A stretch of DNA of 64,000 nucleotides from Hyphomicrobiales bacterium (GCA_930633525.1 CAKNFP010000002.1:1612001-1676000); one strand, 5' to 3'. Positions 17,527 to 26,789 are shown, numbered from the stretch's first letter. Notes: generated by a model not told the origin, from the letters alone. Made by a program: numbers and translations.

Positions 17527-18273
17527 ATGACACTGAGGGGAAACACGGCGCTGGTGACTGGCGCGTCATCAGGCCTAGGGCAGCATTTCGCACGGCTTCT
17601 CGCCGCGCAAGGCGCCGAAGTGATCCTGGCTGCACGGCGTCGCGAGGCTTTGGACCGCTTGTGCGCGGACATCGCGGAGACAGCTGGTGCTGTTGTAGGC
17701 CTGCCGCTTGACGTCACTGACGCCGACGCAGTCAAAGCGGCGATCGCCGGGTTGCCGCGACCTCCGGACATTCTGATCAATGCTGCTGGGATCAGCGCTG
17801 CGAAACCGGCGCTTGAACTCTCCTGCGCGGAATGGGACTGCACGCACGACACCAATCTTCGCGGTGCTTTCCTCGTGGCGCGCGCCGTCGCGGAGCGGCT
17901 TGTCGCCGATGGGCGAGGCGGCACGATCGTCAATGTTGCCTCGATCCTCGGCCATCGCGTTGCCGGCAACCTCGCGGCCTATGCGGCCAGCAAGGCCGGG
18001 CTTGTGCGGCTGACGGAGGTGCTGGCGGTGGAATGGGCGCGGCATGGCATCCGCGTCAACACTTTGTGCCCCGGCTATATCGAAACGGACCTCAACCGTG
18101 AATTCTTCCAAAGCCAAGCAGGGCAAGCGCTGATCAAGCGGATCCCGCAACGGCGACTGGGCCGTCCCGAGGATTTGGACGGCGCACTGCTGCTTTTGGT
18201 GTCCGCGGCCGGCAGCTTCATGACGGGAACGTCCCTTGTGGTGGATGGCGGGCATCTTGTCTCGCCGCTCTAG
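17527..18273 (+). CDS. Short-chain dehydrogenase/reductase
   Basis: Classical SDR of 248 residues: cofactor motif TGASSGLG near the N-terminus, NAAG, the catalytic Ser in NVASI and Tyr-Lys in YAASK, and the PG motif LCPGYIETD. Arg and Ala-rich AARRREAL after beta-2 suggests NADP preference. It starts 19 bases after the probable TetR operator, opens the acyl-CoA operon, and is followed by the acyl-CoA dehydrogenase 23 bases on. A 3-hydroxyacyl-CoA or cyclic alcohol dehydrogenase role fits. The ATG at 17527 gives a normal SDR N-terminus, whereas the longer frame runs back through the operator. Confidence 0.9.
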   Translation: MTLRGNTALVTGASSGLGQHFARLLAAQGAEVILAARRREALDRLCADIAETAGAVVGLPLDVTDADAVKAAIAGLPRPPDILINAAGISAAKPALELSCAEWDCTHDTNLRGAFLVARAVAERLVADGRGGTIVNVASILGHRVAGNLAAYAASKAGLVRLTEVLAVEWARHGIRVNTLCPGYIETDLNREFFQSQAGQALIKRIPQRRLGRPEDLDGALLLLVSAAGSFMTGTSLVVDGGHLVSPL

Positions 18274-18296
18274 AATCGAATTTTCAGGGAAGCGCA

Positions 18297-19502
18297 ATGG
18301 ACTACAGGATTTCCCGGCAGATCGACCGCTACCGCGCCCGGATCTCTGCCTTCGTGGAGACACATCTCATACCGCTGGAGGGAGATCCGGCGAGCTACGA
18401 CGCCCATGAGAACATTCGGCTGGACCTCGCCGAAGAACTTCGGGCAAAGGCGCGCGCCGAGGGATTGTGGTGCCTGCAACTGCGGCCAGAGAATGGCGGC
18501 CAGGGGGTCGGGCGGGTCGGCATGGCGGTGTGTTACGAGGCGATGAATCGCTCGCTCTTCGGGCCGGTGATATTCAACTCGGCCGCCCCCGATGACGGCA
18601 ACATGATGCTGCTGGAGGCGGTGGGGACGCCCGCACAACGCGCGCGCTGGCTCGAGCCGATCGCCTCGGGCCGGGTGCGTTCGTCTTTCGCGATGACTGA
18701 GCCAATGCCAGGCGGTGGCTCGGATCCCTCGATGATCCGCACAACGGCGGAGCGCCGGGGCAACACCTACGTGATCACCGGCCGCAAGTGGTTCATCACC
18801 GGGGCTGGCGAGGCGCAGCACTTCATCCTGGTGGCGCGCACCTCGGACGATCCGCGTGGCGGACTGACAGCCTTCGTTTTCGACCGGGCCGACCCCGGCT
18901 GGCGCATTGAGCGGCGCATTCCGATCATGGGCCCGGAGGAGCACGGCGGCCATTGCGAGCTCGTCTTCGAGGGTCTGGAAATACCTGTCGAGAACAGGCT
19001 GCTCGATGAGGGGGATGGACTTAAGGTCACCCAGATCCGCCTCGGCACGGCACGTCTGACCCATTGCATGCGTTGGTTGGGGCTTGCGAAGCGCTGCCTG
19101 GAAATCGCGCGCGGCTATGCCGCCGAACGATCAGCCTTCGGCATACGGCTTGCCGACCGCGAGTCGATCCAGATGTTGCTCGGCCGCCTGGCGATGGACA
19201 TCGAGATTGGGCGGCTTCTGGTGATGAAGGCCGCTTGGGCGCTGGACCAGGGGTCCTTCGCGCGCAAAGAGACCTCGATGGCCAAAATCCACGTGGCAAA
19301 CGTGCTGCACAACGCCGCCGACGGCGCCATTCAGGTGAACGGCGCGCGGGGCTACTCCAAGGATACCGTCGCTGAATGGATCTACCGCTATGCACGCCAG
19401 GCCCGCCTGGTTGATGGAGCGGACGAGGTTCATATGATGGTGCTGAACAACCTGCTCAATAAAGAGGGACTCGACTTCTGGTCATGGCCAGTCGACGAGT
19501 AG
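18297..19502 (+). CDS. Acyl-CoA dehydrogenase family protein
   Basis: FAD-dependent acyl-CoA dehydrogenase of 401 residues. N-terminal helical domain, then the FAD-binding beta domain with SFAMTEPMPGGGSDPS and TYVITGRKWFITGAG, and the C-terminal helical domain with AERSAFG, QVNGARGYSKDT and the DGADEVH tail. Sequence style is close to the ACAD10/ACAD11-type group that travels with an APH-like kinase and a CoA ligase, both present downstream. It would introduce an alpha-beta double bond into an acyl-CoA and pass electrons to ETF. The catalytic base was not assigned by eye. AGGGA precedes the ATG. Confidence 0.92.
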   Translation: MDYRISRQIDRYRARISAFVETHLIPLEGDPASYDAHENIRLDLAEELRAKARAEGLWCLQLRPENGGQGVGRVGMAVCYEAMNRSLFGPVIFNSAAPDDGNMMLLEAVGTPAQRARWLEPIASGRVRSSFAMTEPMPGGGSDPSMIRTTAERRGNTYVITGRKWFITGAGEAQHFILVARTSDDPRGGLTAFVFDRADPGWRIERRIPIMGPEEHGGHCELVFEGLEIPVENRLLDEGDGLKVTQIRLGTARLTHCMRWLGLAKRCLEIARGYAAERSAFGIRLADRESIQMLLGRLAMDIEIGRLLVMKAAWALDQGSFARKETSMAKIHVANVLHNAADGAIQVNGARGYSKDTVAEWIYRYARQARLVDGADEVHMMVLNNLLNKEGLDFWSWPVDE

Positions 19503-19520
19503 AAGCCGTGGGGGGAGAAC

Positions 19521-21113
19521 GTGCGCTTTGACCATTGTCTGCAGCCACGAGCTGCGAACCATGTGCCGCTGACACCCGTGGAGTTCCTCGTTCGCGCCAT
19601 CGAGGTCTGGCCCGATCGGCCGGCCGTTGTCTGGCGCGACCGGCGGTGGACCTATGCGCAATTCGGCGGGATCGTTGTCAGCCTTGCTGAGGCGTTGCGT
19701 GCCCACGGCGTCGGTGGCGGCGATGTCGTCTCCATTCTGGCGACCAACCGTCCCGAAATGCTGGCGGCGCACTACGCGGTGCCGATGATCGGCGCGGTGT
19801 TGAACGCCATCAATACAAGGCTCGATGCTGAAACCGTTGCCTCCATCGTCCAGCATGCCGAGAGCAGGCTCGTCATTGCCGACGCGGCGAGCGCGCCACT
19901 CGGGATCGCAACGGGCGCTGAATACTTGGTGCTGGCCGACGATGCGGGGCAGGACGGGCTTGACCTCCTCAATGGTAACGACAAGGTCGATCGGCTCGAA
20001 TACACTGGGGTGACCGACGAATGGCAGCCAATCTGCTTGAACTATACGTCGGGTACCACCGGCCAGCCAAAGGGCGTCGTCTATCATCATCGGGGCGCCT
20101 ATCTGAACGCCCTTGGCAATGTCATGGCGTTGGGCCTGACACAGGAGACGGCCTATCTCTGGACCCTGCCGATGTTCCATTGCAACGGCTGGTGCCACAC
20201 TTGGGCGGTAACGGCGGCGGGCGGGCTCCATGTCTGCATTGACCGTCCTGATCCGGCGCTGATCTTTCCGGCCATGGAAGACCATCGGGTCACCCACATG
20301 GCCTGCGCGCCGGTGGTTCTCTACATGATGCTCAATCATCCTGCGAAGACGGGAAGGGATACTGACCGCCGCGTTGTCGTTGCCACTGGCGGTGCCTCGC
20401 CGACGGAGGCGTTGATCGCCGAACTGAGCGCCTTGGGTTTCGAACTCGTCCACCTCTACGGCCTGACGGAATCCTACGGACCGGCGACATTGCGGACATT
20501 GACGGCGCTTGAGCGCTCGGCCGCGCCGGCTGAAGTTGCCACGGCCCTGGCCCGGCAAGGATTTCGCCATGTGACGGCCGGGCGGGCAAGGGTTCTCAAC
20601 CCTGAGGGCGCCGACGTTCCCGCAGATGGCACGACGATGGGAGAGATCGCGCTGTGCGGCAACACGCTGATGGCCGGTTACTATCGTGATGCCGAAGCGA
20701 CCGAACAGGCCTTTGCTGGCAATCACTTTCGCACTGGCGATCTCGCAGTCCGCCACGCCGACGGCACCATCGAGATCCGCGACAGGTCGAAGGACATCAT
20801 CATTTCGGGTGGCGAGAATATCTCAAGCCTTGAAATCGAGAGCGTCCTTCACAGGCATCCGGCGGTCCTCATGGCCGCGGTGGTGGCGATGCCCCACGGG
20901 AAATGGGGGGAGACCCCCGCAGCCTTCATCGAACTGCGCCCGGGCGCGCGTTTCGACGCGGGCGAACTGCGCAGCTTCTGCCGGAATCGTCTGGCGCACT
21001 ACAAGATTCCCAGCCTTTTCGTGGAAGCCGACTTGCCGAAAACCGCCACCGGCAAGATCCAGAAATTCCTGTTGCGCGACAGGGTCCTGCAGTTGGTGAC
21101 GAGAGATGGTTGA
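19521..21113 (+). CDS. Acyl-CoA synthetase (AMP-forming)
   Basis: ANL-superfamily ligase of 530 residues activating a carboxylic acid to its CoA thioester through an acyl-AMP. Motifs: TSGTTGQPKG (phosphate loop), YGLTESYGP (A5), TGDLAVRHADG (A7), RSKDIIISGGENIS (hinge, A8) and the A10 lysine in TATGKIQK. Overall layout is that of fatty or aromatic acyl-CoA ligases such as DMSP-lyase-type or long-chain ligases. The GTG start at 19521 has GGGGGAG just upstream. Coupled to the downstream kinase-like gene by an 8-base overlap. It likely supplies the substrate of the acyl-CoA dehydrogenase. Confidence 0.93.
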   Translation: MRFDHCLQPRAANHVPLTPVEFLVRAIEVWPDRPAVVWRDRRWTYAQFGGIVVSLAEALRAHGVGGGDVVSILATNRPEMLAAHYAVPMIGAVLNAINTRLDAETVASIVQHAESRLVIADAASAPLGIATGAEYLVLADDAGQDGLDLLNGNDKVDRLEYTGVTDEWQPICLNYTSGTTGQPKGVVYHHRGAYLNALGNVMALGLTQETAYLWTLPMFHCNGWCHTWAVTAAGGLHVCIDRPDPALIFPAMEDHRVTHMACAPVVLYMMLNHPAKTGRDTDRRVVVATGGASPTEALIAELSALGFELVHLYGLTESYGPATLRTLTALERSAAPAEVATALARQGFRHVTAGRARVLNPEGADVPADGTTMGEIALCGNTLMAGYYRDAEATEQAFAGNHFRTGDLAVRHADGTIEIRDRSKDIIISGGENISSLEIESVLHRHPAVLMAAVVAMPHGKWGETPAAFIELRPGARFDAGELRSFCRNRLAHYKIPSLFVEADLPKTATGKIQKFLLRDRVLQLVTRDG

Positions 21114-22128
21114 ACCGCCTGTGGCAACCAGCTTCAACCTCGACAGGCTGCGTGACCATCTTGACGCGCGTTTCGGGGTGGCGCAGCTGCGTTTGGAACG
21201 GATCGGCGGCGGTCAGTCCAATCCGACCTATTTCGTCGATCACGGCGACCGGCACATGGTGTTGCGCAAGAAGCCCGATGGTACGCTTCTACCCGGCGCC
21301 CATGCCATCGAACGCGAATTCCGGGTGCTAAAGGCGCTGCGGCAGACGTCGGTGCCAGTACCCGAGACCATCCTGTTCTGCGCCGACGATGCGGTGATCG
21401 GCACGCCCTTCTACCTGATGGAGCGTGTCGAGGGACGGGTATTCCATGATGGCGCATTGGCGGAGGCCGCGCCTGCCGAACGGCGGCCTCTCTACCTTGC
21501 CGCGGCCGAGGCGCTGGCAAGGCTGCATGCCGTGCGCCCGGACGCGGTGGGCCTCGGCGATTTCGGCCGGTCCGGTGATTATTTCCGCCGCCAGTTTGCC
21601 CGCTGGACCCGGCAATACACCCAGTCTCCCAGCGCGCGGATCGCCGAACTTGACCACCTCATTGCGTGGCTGGAGCAGGCTATGCCACCGGATGACGGGG
21701 TGTTGTCGATCGCCCACGGCGACTATCGTCTCGGTAATCTCATGTTCCATCCGACTGCACCACGGGTCGTTGCCATTCTCGACTGGGAACTCTCGACGCT
21801 CGGCCACCCGATGGCCGATCTCGGCTATGCCGCGATGCCCTGGCATACGGCGCCGGACGAATATGGTGGCATACTTGGGTTGGATAGGCGCGAACTCGGC
21901 TTGCCCGAGCAGGCGGAATTGATCGACTGCTATCACGCTGTCGCGGGGACGGGACCAACGCTGACGCCGTTTCATGTCGCCTTTGCGTTGTTCCGCTTCG
22001 CGGTCATTTTCATCGGTATTACGGACCGGGCCCGCGCTGGCAATGCGGCCTCCCGGGATGCTGTGCGGGTGGGGCCGCTCGCGCGCCAGTTCGCCCGTCG
22101 TGGGCTAGCCGCAGCGGGGGCGGACTGA
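21106..22128 (+). CDS. Phosphotransferase (APH) family protein, ACAD10/11-associated type
   Basis: Kinase-fold protein of 340 residues. Nucleotide-binding GGGQSNPTYFV, catalytic Brenner motif IAHGDYRLGNLM and metal-binding ILDWELSTLGHP are all intact, so it should be active. In the animal proteins ACAD10 and ACAD11 such a domain is fused to an acyl-CoA dehydrogenase and phosphorylates 4-hydroxyacyl-CoAs to allow their catabolism; bacterial operons with separate genes are known. Here it sits with a CoA ligase, an acyl-CoA dehydrogenase and SDRs, so 4-hydroxy acid catabolism is an attractive reading. Antibiotic resistance is unlikely from this context. Confidence 0.88.
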   Translation: MVEPPVATSFNLDRLRDHLDARFGVAQLRLERIGGGQSNPTYFVDHGDRHMVLRKKPDGTLLPGAHAIEREFRVLKALRQTSVPVPETILFCADDAVIGTPFYLMERVEGRVFHDGALAEAAPAERRPLYLAAAEALARLHAVRPDAVGLGDFGRSGDYFRRQFARWTRQYTQSPSARIAELDHLIAWLEQAMPPDDGVLSIAHGDYRLGNLMFHPTAPRVVAILDWELSTLGHPMADLGYAAMPWHTAPDEYGGILGLDRRELGLPEQAELIDCYHAVAGTGPTLTPFHVAFALFRFAVIFIGITDRARAGNAASRDAVRVGPLARQFARRGLAAAGAD

Positions 22129-22140
22129 ACGAGGGTGGGT

Positions 22141-22178
22141 CAATAATAAAGCGAGCGTTCGTTCGTTTTATTATTGAC
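22141..22178. promoter_or_regulatory. Long inverted repeat containing probable TetR operator, site 3 of 3
   Basis: Eleven-base arms (22141-22151 and 22168-22178, TCAATAATAAA and TTTATTATTGA) enclose a 16-base near-palindrome that contains CGAGCGTTCGTTCG at 22153-22166, the third copy of the CGAGC..TCG.T.G pattern. It lies between the APH-like gene and the SDR at 22237. The outer arms are AT-rich. It could act as operator and also as a stem-loop terminator of the upstream operon. Confidence 0.65.
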
Positions 22179-22236
22179 CTCTACAGATTGCCGGTGAAGA
22201 ATGCCGGCTGCCGGGCAAGCGAAGGGAGGGCGCGCC

Positions 22237-23082
22237 ATGAGCGAAGGACAGGTGGTTGCCATTACTGGCGGAACCAGCGGAATCGGGCTTGCCATCGCCC
22301 AGCGGCATCTGGCTCAGGGAGACCGTGTGGTGATCGGCAGCATCGATGCTGACACTACGTCAGTTGAAGCACTGAAGCTTGATCCTGCACGCAGCAGGTT
22401 GATGCGAACCGATGTCGCTCAGGAGGAAGACGTGGTCGCCCTGGTTGCCGCGGCGATCGAGAACTTCGGCCAGCTCGACGTCATGGTGAACAACGCCGGC
22501 ATCGGCGACGGCGGCGGCGGGGTGGAGAATTTCGACGCCGAACGCCTGCCGCACACGGTCGGGGTGCTGTTCAACGGCGTGGTATTCGGGATCAAGCATG
22601 CCGCACGGGCCATGCTGCCGCGCGGTTCTGGCTCGATCGTCAGCATCGCCAGCATCGCGGGCATCTCAACCCACATTAATTCGGGCCACATCTACAGCGC
22701 CGCCAAGGCCGCCGTGGTTCACCTCACGAAGACTTCGGCGCTGGAACTCGGGCGCCGGGGCGTGCGAGTCAACTGTATCTGCCCGGGCTATATCGCCACG
22801 CCGCTGTTCGGCCGCGGGATGGGACTGGCGGGCGCGGACTTGAGCGCCTCAGTCGAGGCCGCGAGCGCCGCCTTCGTCGATCTGCAGCCTCTGCGCCGCG
22901 CCGGACGACCCGAGGACATAGCGGCCGCTGCGGCGTGGCTTTCCTCGCCGGATGCCAGCTTCGTCACCGGTCACGCTCTGGTCGTCGATGGCGGCGCCAG
23001 CGTCGGCGGGGACTGGGACCCATCCAAGAGCCGGGGCCGCGCGGTGCGACAGGCGCTGGAAACACGCGAAGCGACGCGCTGA
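22237..23082 (+). CDS. Short-chain dehydrogenase/reductase
   Basis: Classical SDR of 281 residues: TGGTSGIG, MVNNAGIG, Ser in SIASIAG, Tyr-Lys in YSAAK, and ICPGYIATP. A basic tail of about 25 residues after the usual VVDGGASVG end is extra. The ATG at 22237 has GGGAGG upstream. The gene starts 58 bases after a probable TetR operator and is followed at 32 bases by another SDR, so these two form a second unit of the proposed TetR regulon. Likely a hydroxyacyl or secondary alcohol dehydrogenase; substrate unknown. Confidence 0.9.
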   Translation: MSEGQVVAITGGTSGIGLAIAQRHLAQGDRVVIGSIDADTTSVEALKLDPARSRLMRTDVAQEEDVVALVAAAIENFGQLDVMVNNAGIGDGGGGVENFDAERLPHTVGVLFNGVVFGIKHAARAMLPRGSGSIVSIASIAGISTHINSGHIYSAAKAAVVHLTKTSALELGRRGVRVNCICPGYIATPLFGRGMGLAGADLSASVEAASAAFVDLQPLRRAGRPEDIAAAAAWLSSPDASFVTGHALVVDGGASVGGDWDPSKSRGRAVRQALETREATR

Positions 23083-23114
23083 AGCATCTATTGGCGAAGG
23101 CAGGGAGATCGTCG

Positions 23115-23855
23115 GTGACAGTTGGTCTGATTACGGGAGCTGGCGCGGGAATTGGTCGCGCGATTGCGTTAAGTCTTGCCGAGGACGGCATGGATCTGGC
23201 GCTCATCGACATCAATGCAGACGCCGCCGCCGAGACGGCGGAGCTCATCAGGGCGGCCGGCCGGCGCGCGCTATCAATTGGCGCGGATGTCTCGCGCGCC
23301 GATGCCGTGGAGCGCGCTGTGGCGCGTGTTGAAAGCGATTTCGGGCCCATCGAGGCGTTTGTCGCCAATGCGGGAATCGAAGGTATCGTTGGGCCCATCT
23401 GGGAGTATGGCGACGACATCTTCGAGAAGGTTTGGTCGGTCAACACCCGAGGTGTTTTCCTCGGGATCAAATATGTCAGCCAGCGAATGATCCCTCGCAA
23501 CAACGGTGCCATGGTGGTGATGGCCTCGACCTCAGCCATCCGCGGTCGCCCCGCGAATGCTGGCTACGTAAGTTCAAAACACGCGGCATTGGGGCTCGCG
23601 CGAGTGGCCGCTCTTGATCTTGCCCCATATAACATCCGGGTGAACGCGGTCCTGCCGGGGCCTATCGAGACAAGGATGATCCGGTCGCTATTCGCTCAGC
23701 ATGAGCAGCGCGGCAGGACCTCCCCGCCCAAGAGCGCCCGCAAGCTCGGGCAGCCTGATGACGTCGCGGGTGTGGTGGCATTTCTGCTGTCGGACGCGGC
23801 CCGACATGTAAACGGCGCGGCATGGGTGATCGACGGCGGGAATACGATTGATTGA
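23115..23855 (+). CDS. Short-chain dehydrogenase/reductase
   Basis: Classical SDR of 246 residues from the GTG at 23115: TGAGAGIG, VANAG, Ser in MASTSA, Tyr-Lys in YVSSK, and VLPGPIETR. Asp after beta-2 (LIDIN) suggests NAD preference, in contrast to the 17527 SDR. The frame is open further back, but only from 23115 does it begin with the SDR nucleotide-binding strand; GGGAG lies 8 bases upstream. Three SDRs in one regulon suggest several hydroxy intermediates. Confidence 0.88.
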   Translation: MTVGLITGAGAGIGRAIALSLAEDGMDLALIDINADAAAETAELIRAAGRRALSIGADVSRADAVERAVARVESDFGPIEAFVANAGIEGIVGPIWEYGDDIFEKVWSVNTRGVFLGIKYVSQRMIPRNNGAMVVMASTSAIRGRPANAGYVSSKHAALGLARVAALDLAPYNIRVNAVLPGPIETRMIRSLFAQHEQRGRTSPPKSARKLGQPDDVAGVVAFLLSDAARHVNGAAWVIDGGNTID

Positions 23856-23863
23856 GAGGGCAG

Positions 23864-23903
23864 TACATTTCTGGCGCTGGAAAATACCATGAACAGAAAT
23901 GTA
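23864..23903. repeat. Inverted repeat with 10-base arms downstream of SDR gene
   Basis: TACATTTCTG at 23864-23873 and CAGAAATGTA at 23894-23903 are perfect reverse complements around a 20-base loop. It begins 8 bases after the SDR stop. The AT-rich sequence after it has no T tract, so an RNA 3'-end structure is possible but not shown. Confidence 0.5.
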
Positions 23904-24045
23904 TCACTATTATATATCCATATCCTTAGGTGCGTATAAAAATTAAAAAGAAAAGAGCGGTCTGCTAGATAAGATCCATACGTCGAATAGATTGAATAAG
24001 ATGCACGGCCTTAAAGGCCGGCTTGGTCGAAAACGGGAGGACGCT

Positions 24046-25617
24046 ATGAACATTTTGGCTTTCAAGCCACTCCGAACCATAGGCCGCGGACTCCTTATGG
24101 TGTCCGCCATGGCCGGCTTGATAGGTGGAACCATGGCCTTGCCGGCCAAGGCTGACGATACGCCACAGAGAGGCGGGACACTCAACCTTTCAGTCCAGTT
24201 GACGACGGCCAGTCTCGACCCGCTTTACGGAAATGCCGCGGGTGCTGACAGGACTTTTCTGAACCTCTTCGCGGAGCAGCTCGTATTTCAGAACAGTAAA
24301 TACGATTTCGAGCCATGGCTCGCTGAGAGCTGGGAGTTCGAGAACGATGGCAAGTCGATCCTGTTTCGCCTGCGCCAGGGCGTCCAGTTTCACGACGGCA
24401 CGCCCTTCAATGCGCAGGCGGTGAAATTCAACTTCGAACGTTTGATGAATCCGGCGATAGAGCATAGAAAGCGCGCCGCTGCCGACATGTTCCAGTCGGT
24501 CGATGTGGTCGATGACTATACCGTGCGGGTGAACTTCAAGGTACGCAGCGCCCTGGCTTTGGTGCGTATCGCCAGCGCCGAGGGCTCGATCTGCTCACCG
24601 AAGGCGATCAGGGAACTGGGTGAGGATTTTGGACGCCGGCCGGCCTGTACGGGACCGTTCAAGATTGCATCCTGGTCCGGCAATCAGTTCATCGCCAAAC
24701 GGAATCCGGACTACTGGCGGATGGGCTCGGATGGGAAGCCGCTGCCCTATCTGGATGAAATACAGGTCACGGTCCAGCCAAACTCAGCCGTGCGTCTCGT
24801 TGAACTGCGGTCCGGCAATGTCCAGTTCATCGACTACCTCCTGCCCAAGGATTTTGATCAGATTACCAAAAGTACCGATCTCGCCTTGCTCGACACCGGC
24901 AAAGGAATTTTGGAGTATATCGCATTCAATGTGTCCAAGCCTCCCTTCAACAACCGGGACCTGCGCGAGGCAGTGTCTCTCGCAATCAATAGGGAAGCGC
25001 TGGTCAAGGTCGTCGCGCCCGCGGTTGGCAGCGTCCTCAAATATGTCGAGTCGCCGCACGAGATGTGGGTCTATGACCCCTCGGTGGTCGGCCACACCTA
25101 TGATCTCGCCCGTGCCCGTGAAGCCTTCCAGAAGTCGGGCTTCAAAGGCGAGGCCTCATTGATGGTGATCCAGCGTGATCCCGACATCCAGATCGCGCAG
25201 CTCGTACAGGGGATGTTCGCCGCTATCGGCTTGAAGATAAAGATTGAGGTGGTGGAGCGCCAAGGGTTCCTCGACAAGATGAACGCCCTTCAGCACGATT
25301 TCCTCATTGCCCGGATGGAGCATAATGTCGATCCGGATAGTCTCTACACGCAATTCTTCGACAAGAGCGGTGTCTTCAACGTCACCGGCGTTGACAGAAC
25401 CGAAACGACGAAGCTGGTCCAGCAAGCACGGGGCGAGTTGGACCGGGAGATCCGCCGCAAGCTCTATCGCGAAGTGGCGGAGAACGTGACCAACGATTAT
25501 ATTTTTAGCTGGCTAATCAGGATACCTTCTCAGGCCGCCGTGTCGAAGCGTTTGCATAACATCCGCCTCGATGCGACCCAGGCCATGACGTACGATAATC
25601 TCTGGCTCAAGAAGTGA
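24046..25617 (+). CDS. ABC transporter substrate-binding protein, peptide/nickel family (SBP family 5)
   Basis: Periplasmic binding protein of 523 residues. An N-terminal hydrophobic signal (RGLLMVSAMAGLIGG) is followed by cleavage near AKA-DD. The mature part has the family-5 opening GGTLNLSVQL, ESWEFENDGKSILFRLR, FHDGTPFNAQAVKFNFER and CTGPFKI. Such proteins bind peptides, opines, glycosides or metal chelates. The ATG at 24046 has GGGAGG upstream; the upstream ATG at 23992 would give a poor signal. First gene of a five-gene importer operon with two ATPases and two permeases. No ligand can be read from sequence. Confidence 0.92.
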   Translation: MNILAFKPLRTIGRGLLMVSAMAGLIGGTMALPAKADDTPQRGGTLNLSVQLTTASLDPLYGNAAGADRTFLNLFAEQLVFQNSKYDFEPWLAESWEFENDGKSILFRLRQGVQFHDGTPFNAQAVKFNFERLMNPAIEHRKRAAADMFQSVDVVDDYTVRVNFKVRSALALVRIASAEGSICSPKAIRELGEDFGRRPACTGPFKIASWSGNQFIAKRNPDYWRMGSDGKPLPYLDEIQVTVQPNSAVRLVELRSGNVQFIDYLLPKDFDQITKSTDLALLDTGKGILEYIAFNVSKPPFNNRDLREAVSLAINREALVKVVAPAVGSVLKYVESPHEMWVYDPSVVGHTYDLARAREAFQKSGFKGEASLMVIQRDPDIQIAQLVQGMFAAIGLKIKIEVVERQGFLDKMNALQHDFLIARMEHNVDPDSLYTQFFDKSGVFNVTGVDRTETTKLVQQARGELDREIRRKLYREVAENVTNDYIFSWLIRIPSQAAVSKRLHNIRLDATQAMTYDNLWLKK

Positions 25618-25688
25618 TTGCAGGAGAACGCGCGGGTGGCGTTCCGCCGTCCGCGCGTCCTTCCAGTCAAAACCGGCGGCACCTCTGT

Positions 25689-26789
25689 ATGCAGATGGAA
25701 TCTTCAACCGGACGTGTGGCGGGCGTGGCGCATCACCCGGATGCACAAGAAGTCGATGGCGCCATCCTGAGGCTCGAGAGGCTGAGCATTCGCCTTGGCA
25801 AGGGCGACTGCGCGCGGACCGTGGTCGACGAGGTTTCGCTGACCATTCGCGCGGGGGAATGCACGGCACTCGTGGGTGAATCCGGTTCCGGAAAGTCCCT
25901 CACAAGCCTTGCGATCATGCGGCTTCTCCCGTCAACCATGCATGTTTCCGGCAACATTCTCTTGCGCCGGCAATCTGGCACGCTGGTCGATGTCTCCTCC
26001 CTGCCTCGGTCGGAGCTCACGTCCATTCGCGGCATGGAGATCGGAATGATCTTTCAGGAGCCGATGACCAGCCTGAATCCGCTGCTGACCGTTGGTGAGC
26101 AGATTTCAGAAATGTTCATGGTACACCGTGGGGAAAGCCGTCCGGATGCCAGGAAACACGCCGAGGACATGCTTGTCCGTGTCGGCATTCCAGAGGCTCG
26201 TGCGCGACTCGCTGCCATGCCGCACGAGTTGTCCGGCGGCATGCGTCAGCGCGTGATGATCGCCATGGCGATCGCCTGCGACCCAAGCATCGTCATCGCT
26301 GACGAGCCCACGACTGCGCTTGATGTAACTATCCAGGCGCAGATTCTCGATACGTTGCGCAGGCTTCAGGAGCGATCGCGGGGCATGCTGTTCGTGAGCC
26401 ATGACCTCGGCGTGATCGCTGAAGTCGCTGATCGGGTGCACGTGATGTACGCGGGGCAGGTGGTCGAGTCCGGCAGTGTCGAGGCGATTCTGATGCGCGC
26501 GCGCCATCCCTACACCCTCGGTCTCGTCGCCTCGGTGCCGCGCATCGATCGGCCGCAGCCGCGGGGCGTTGCGCTCTATTCCATCCCCGGGCGGGTTCCC
26601 GACCCCGCGCGGATGCCGGCGGGTTGCCGCTTTCACCCGCGTTGCGCGCATGCTCTCGCGGGGCTTTGCGACAAGGTGGAGCCGCGGATCGAGACAACCG
26701 AGGACGGCGGCGAGGTGCGTTGCCTGCGCTGGAGGGAGATTGACCAGGCGGATCCCTTGTCAGCCAGCCGGAGAGGATCAGTCCTATGA
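25689..26789 (+). CDS. Peptide/nickel-type ABC transporter ATP-binding protein (DppD-like)
   Basis: ATPase of about 366 residues. Walker A GESGSGKS, signature [15 protein letters not shown], Walker [13 protein letters not shown] and switch histidine [15 protein letters not shown]. The C-terminal oligopeptide-transporter domain has [10 protein letters not shown], the cysteine-bearing motif of DppD/OppD proteins. The start is uncertain: the ATG at 25689 gives about 30 residues before the domain, and no strong ribosome site is visible. Overlaps the next ATPase gene by 4 bases. Confidence 0.9.
   Translation: MQMESSTGRVAGVAHHPDAQEVDGAILRLERLSIRLGKGDCARTVVDEVSLTIRAGECTALVGESGSGKSLTSLAIMRLLPSTMHVSGNILLRRQSGTLVDVSSLPRSELTSIRGMEIGMIFQEPMTSLNPLLTVGEQISEMFMVHRGESRPDARKHAEDMLVRVGIPEARARLAAMPHELSGGMRQRVMIAMAIACDPSIVIADEPTTALDVTIQAQILDTLRRLQERSRGMLFVSHDLGVIAEVADRVHVMYAGQVVESGSVEAILMRARHPYTLGLVASVPRIDRPQPRGVALYSIPGRVPDPARMPAGCRFHPRCAHALAGLCDKVEPRIETTEDGGEVRCLRWREIDQADPLSASRRGSVL

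Noticed and set aside
21106..22128. Aminoglycoside resistance gene
   Set aside because: The APH fold is real, but the ligase and acyl-CoA dehydrogenase neighbours and the sequence style point to the ACAD10/11-type kinase group.
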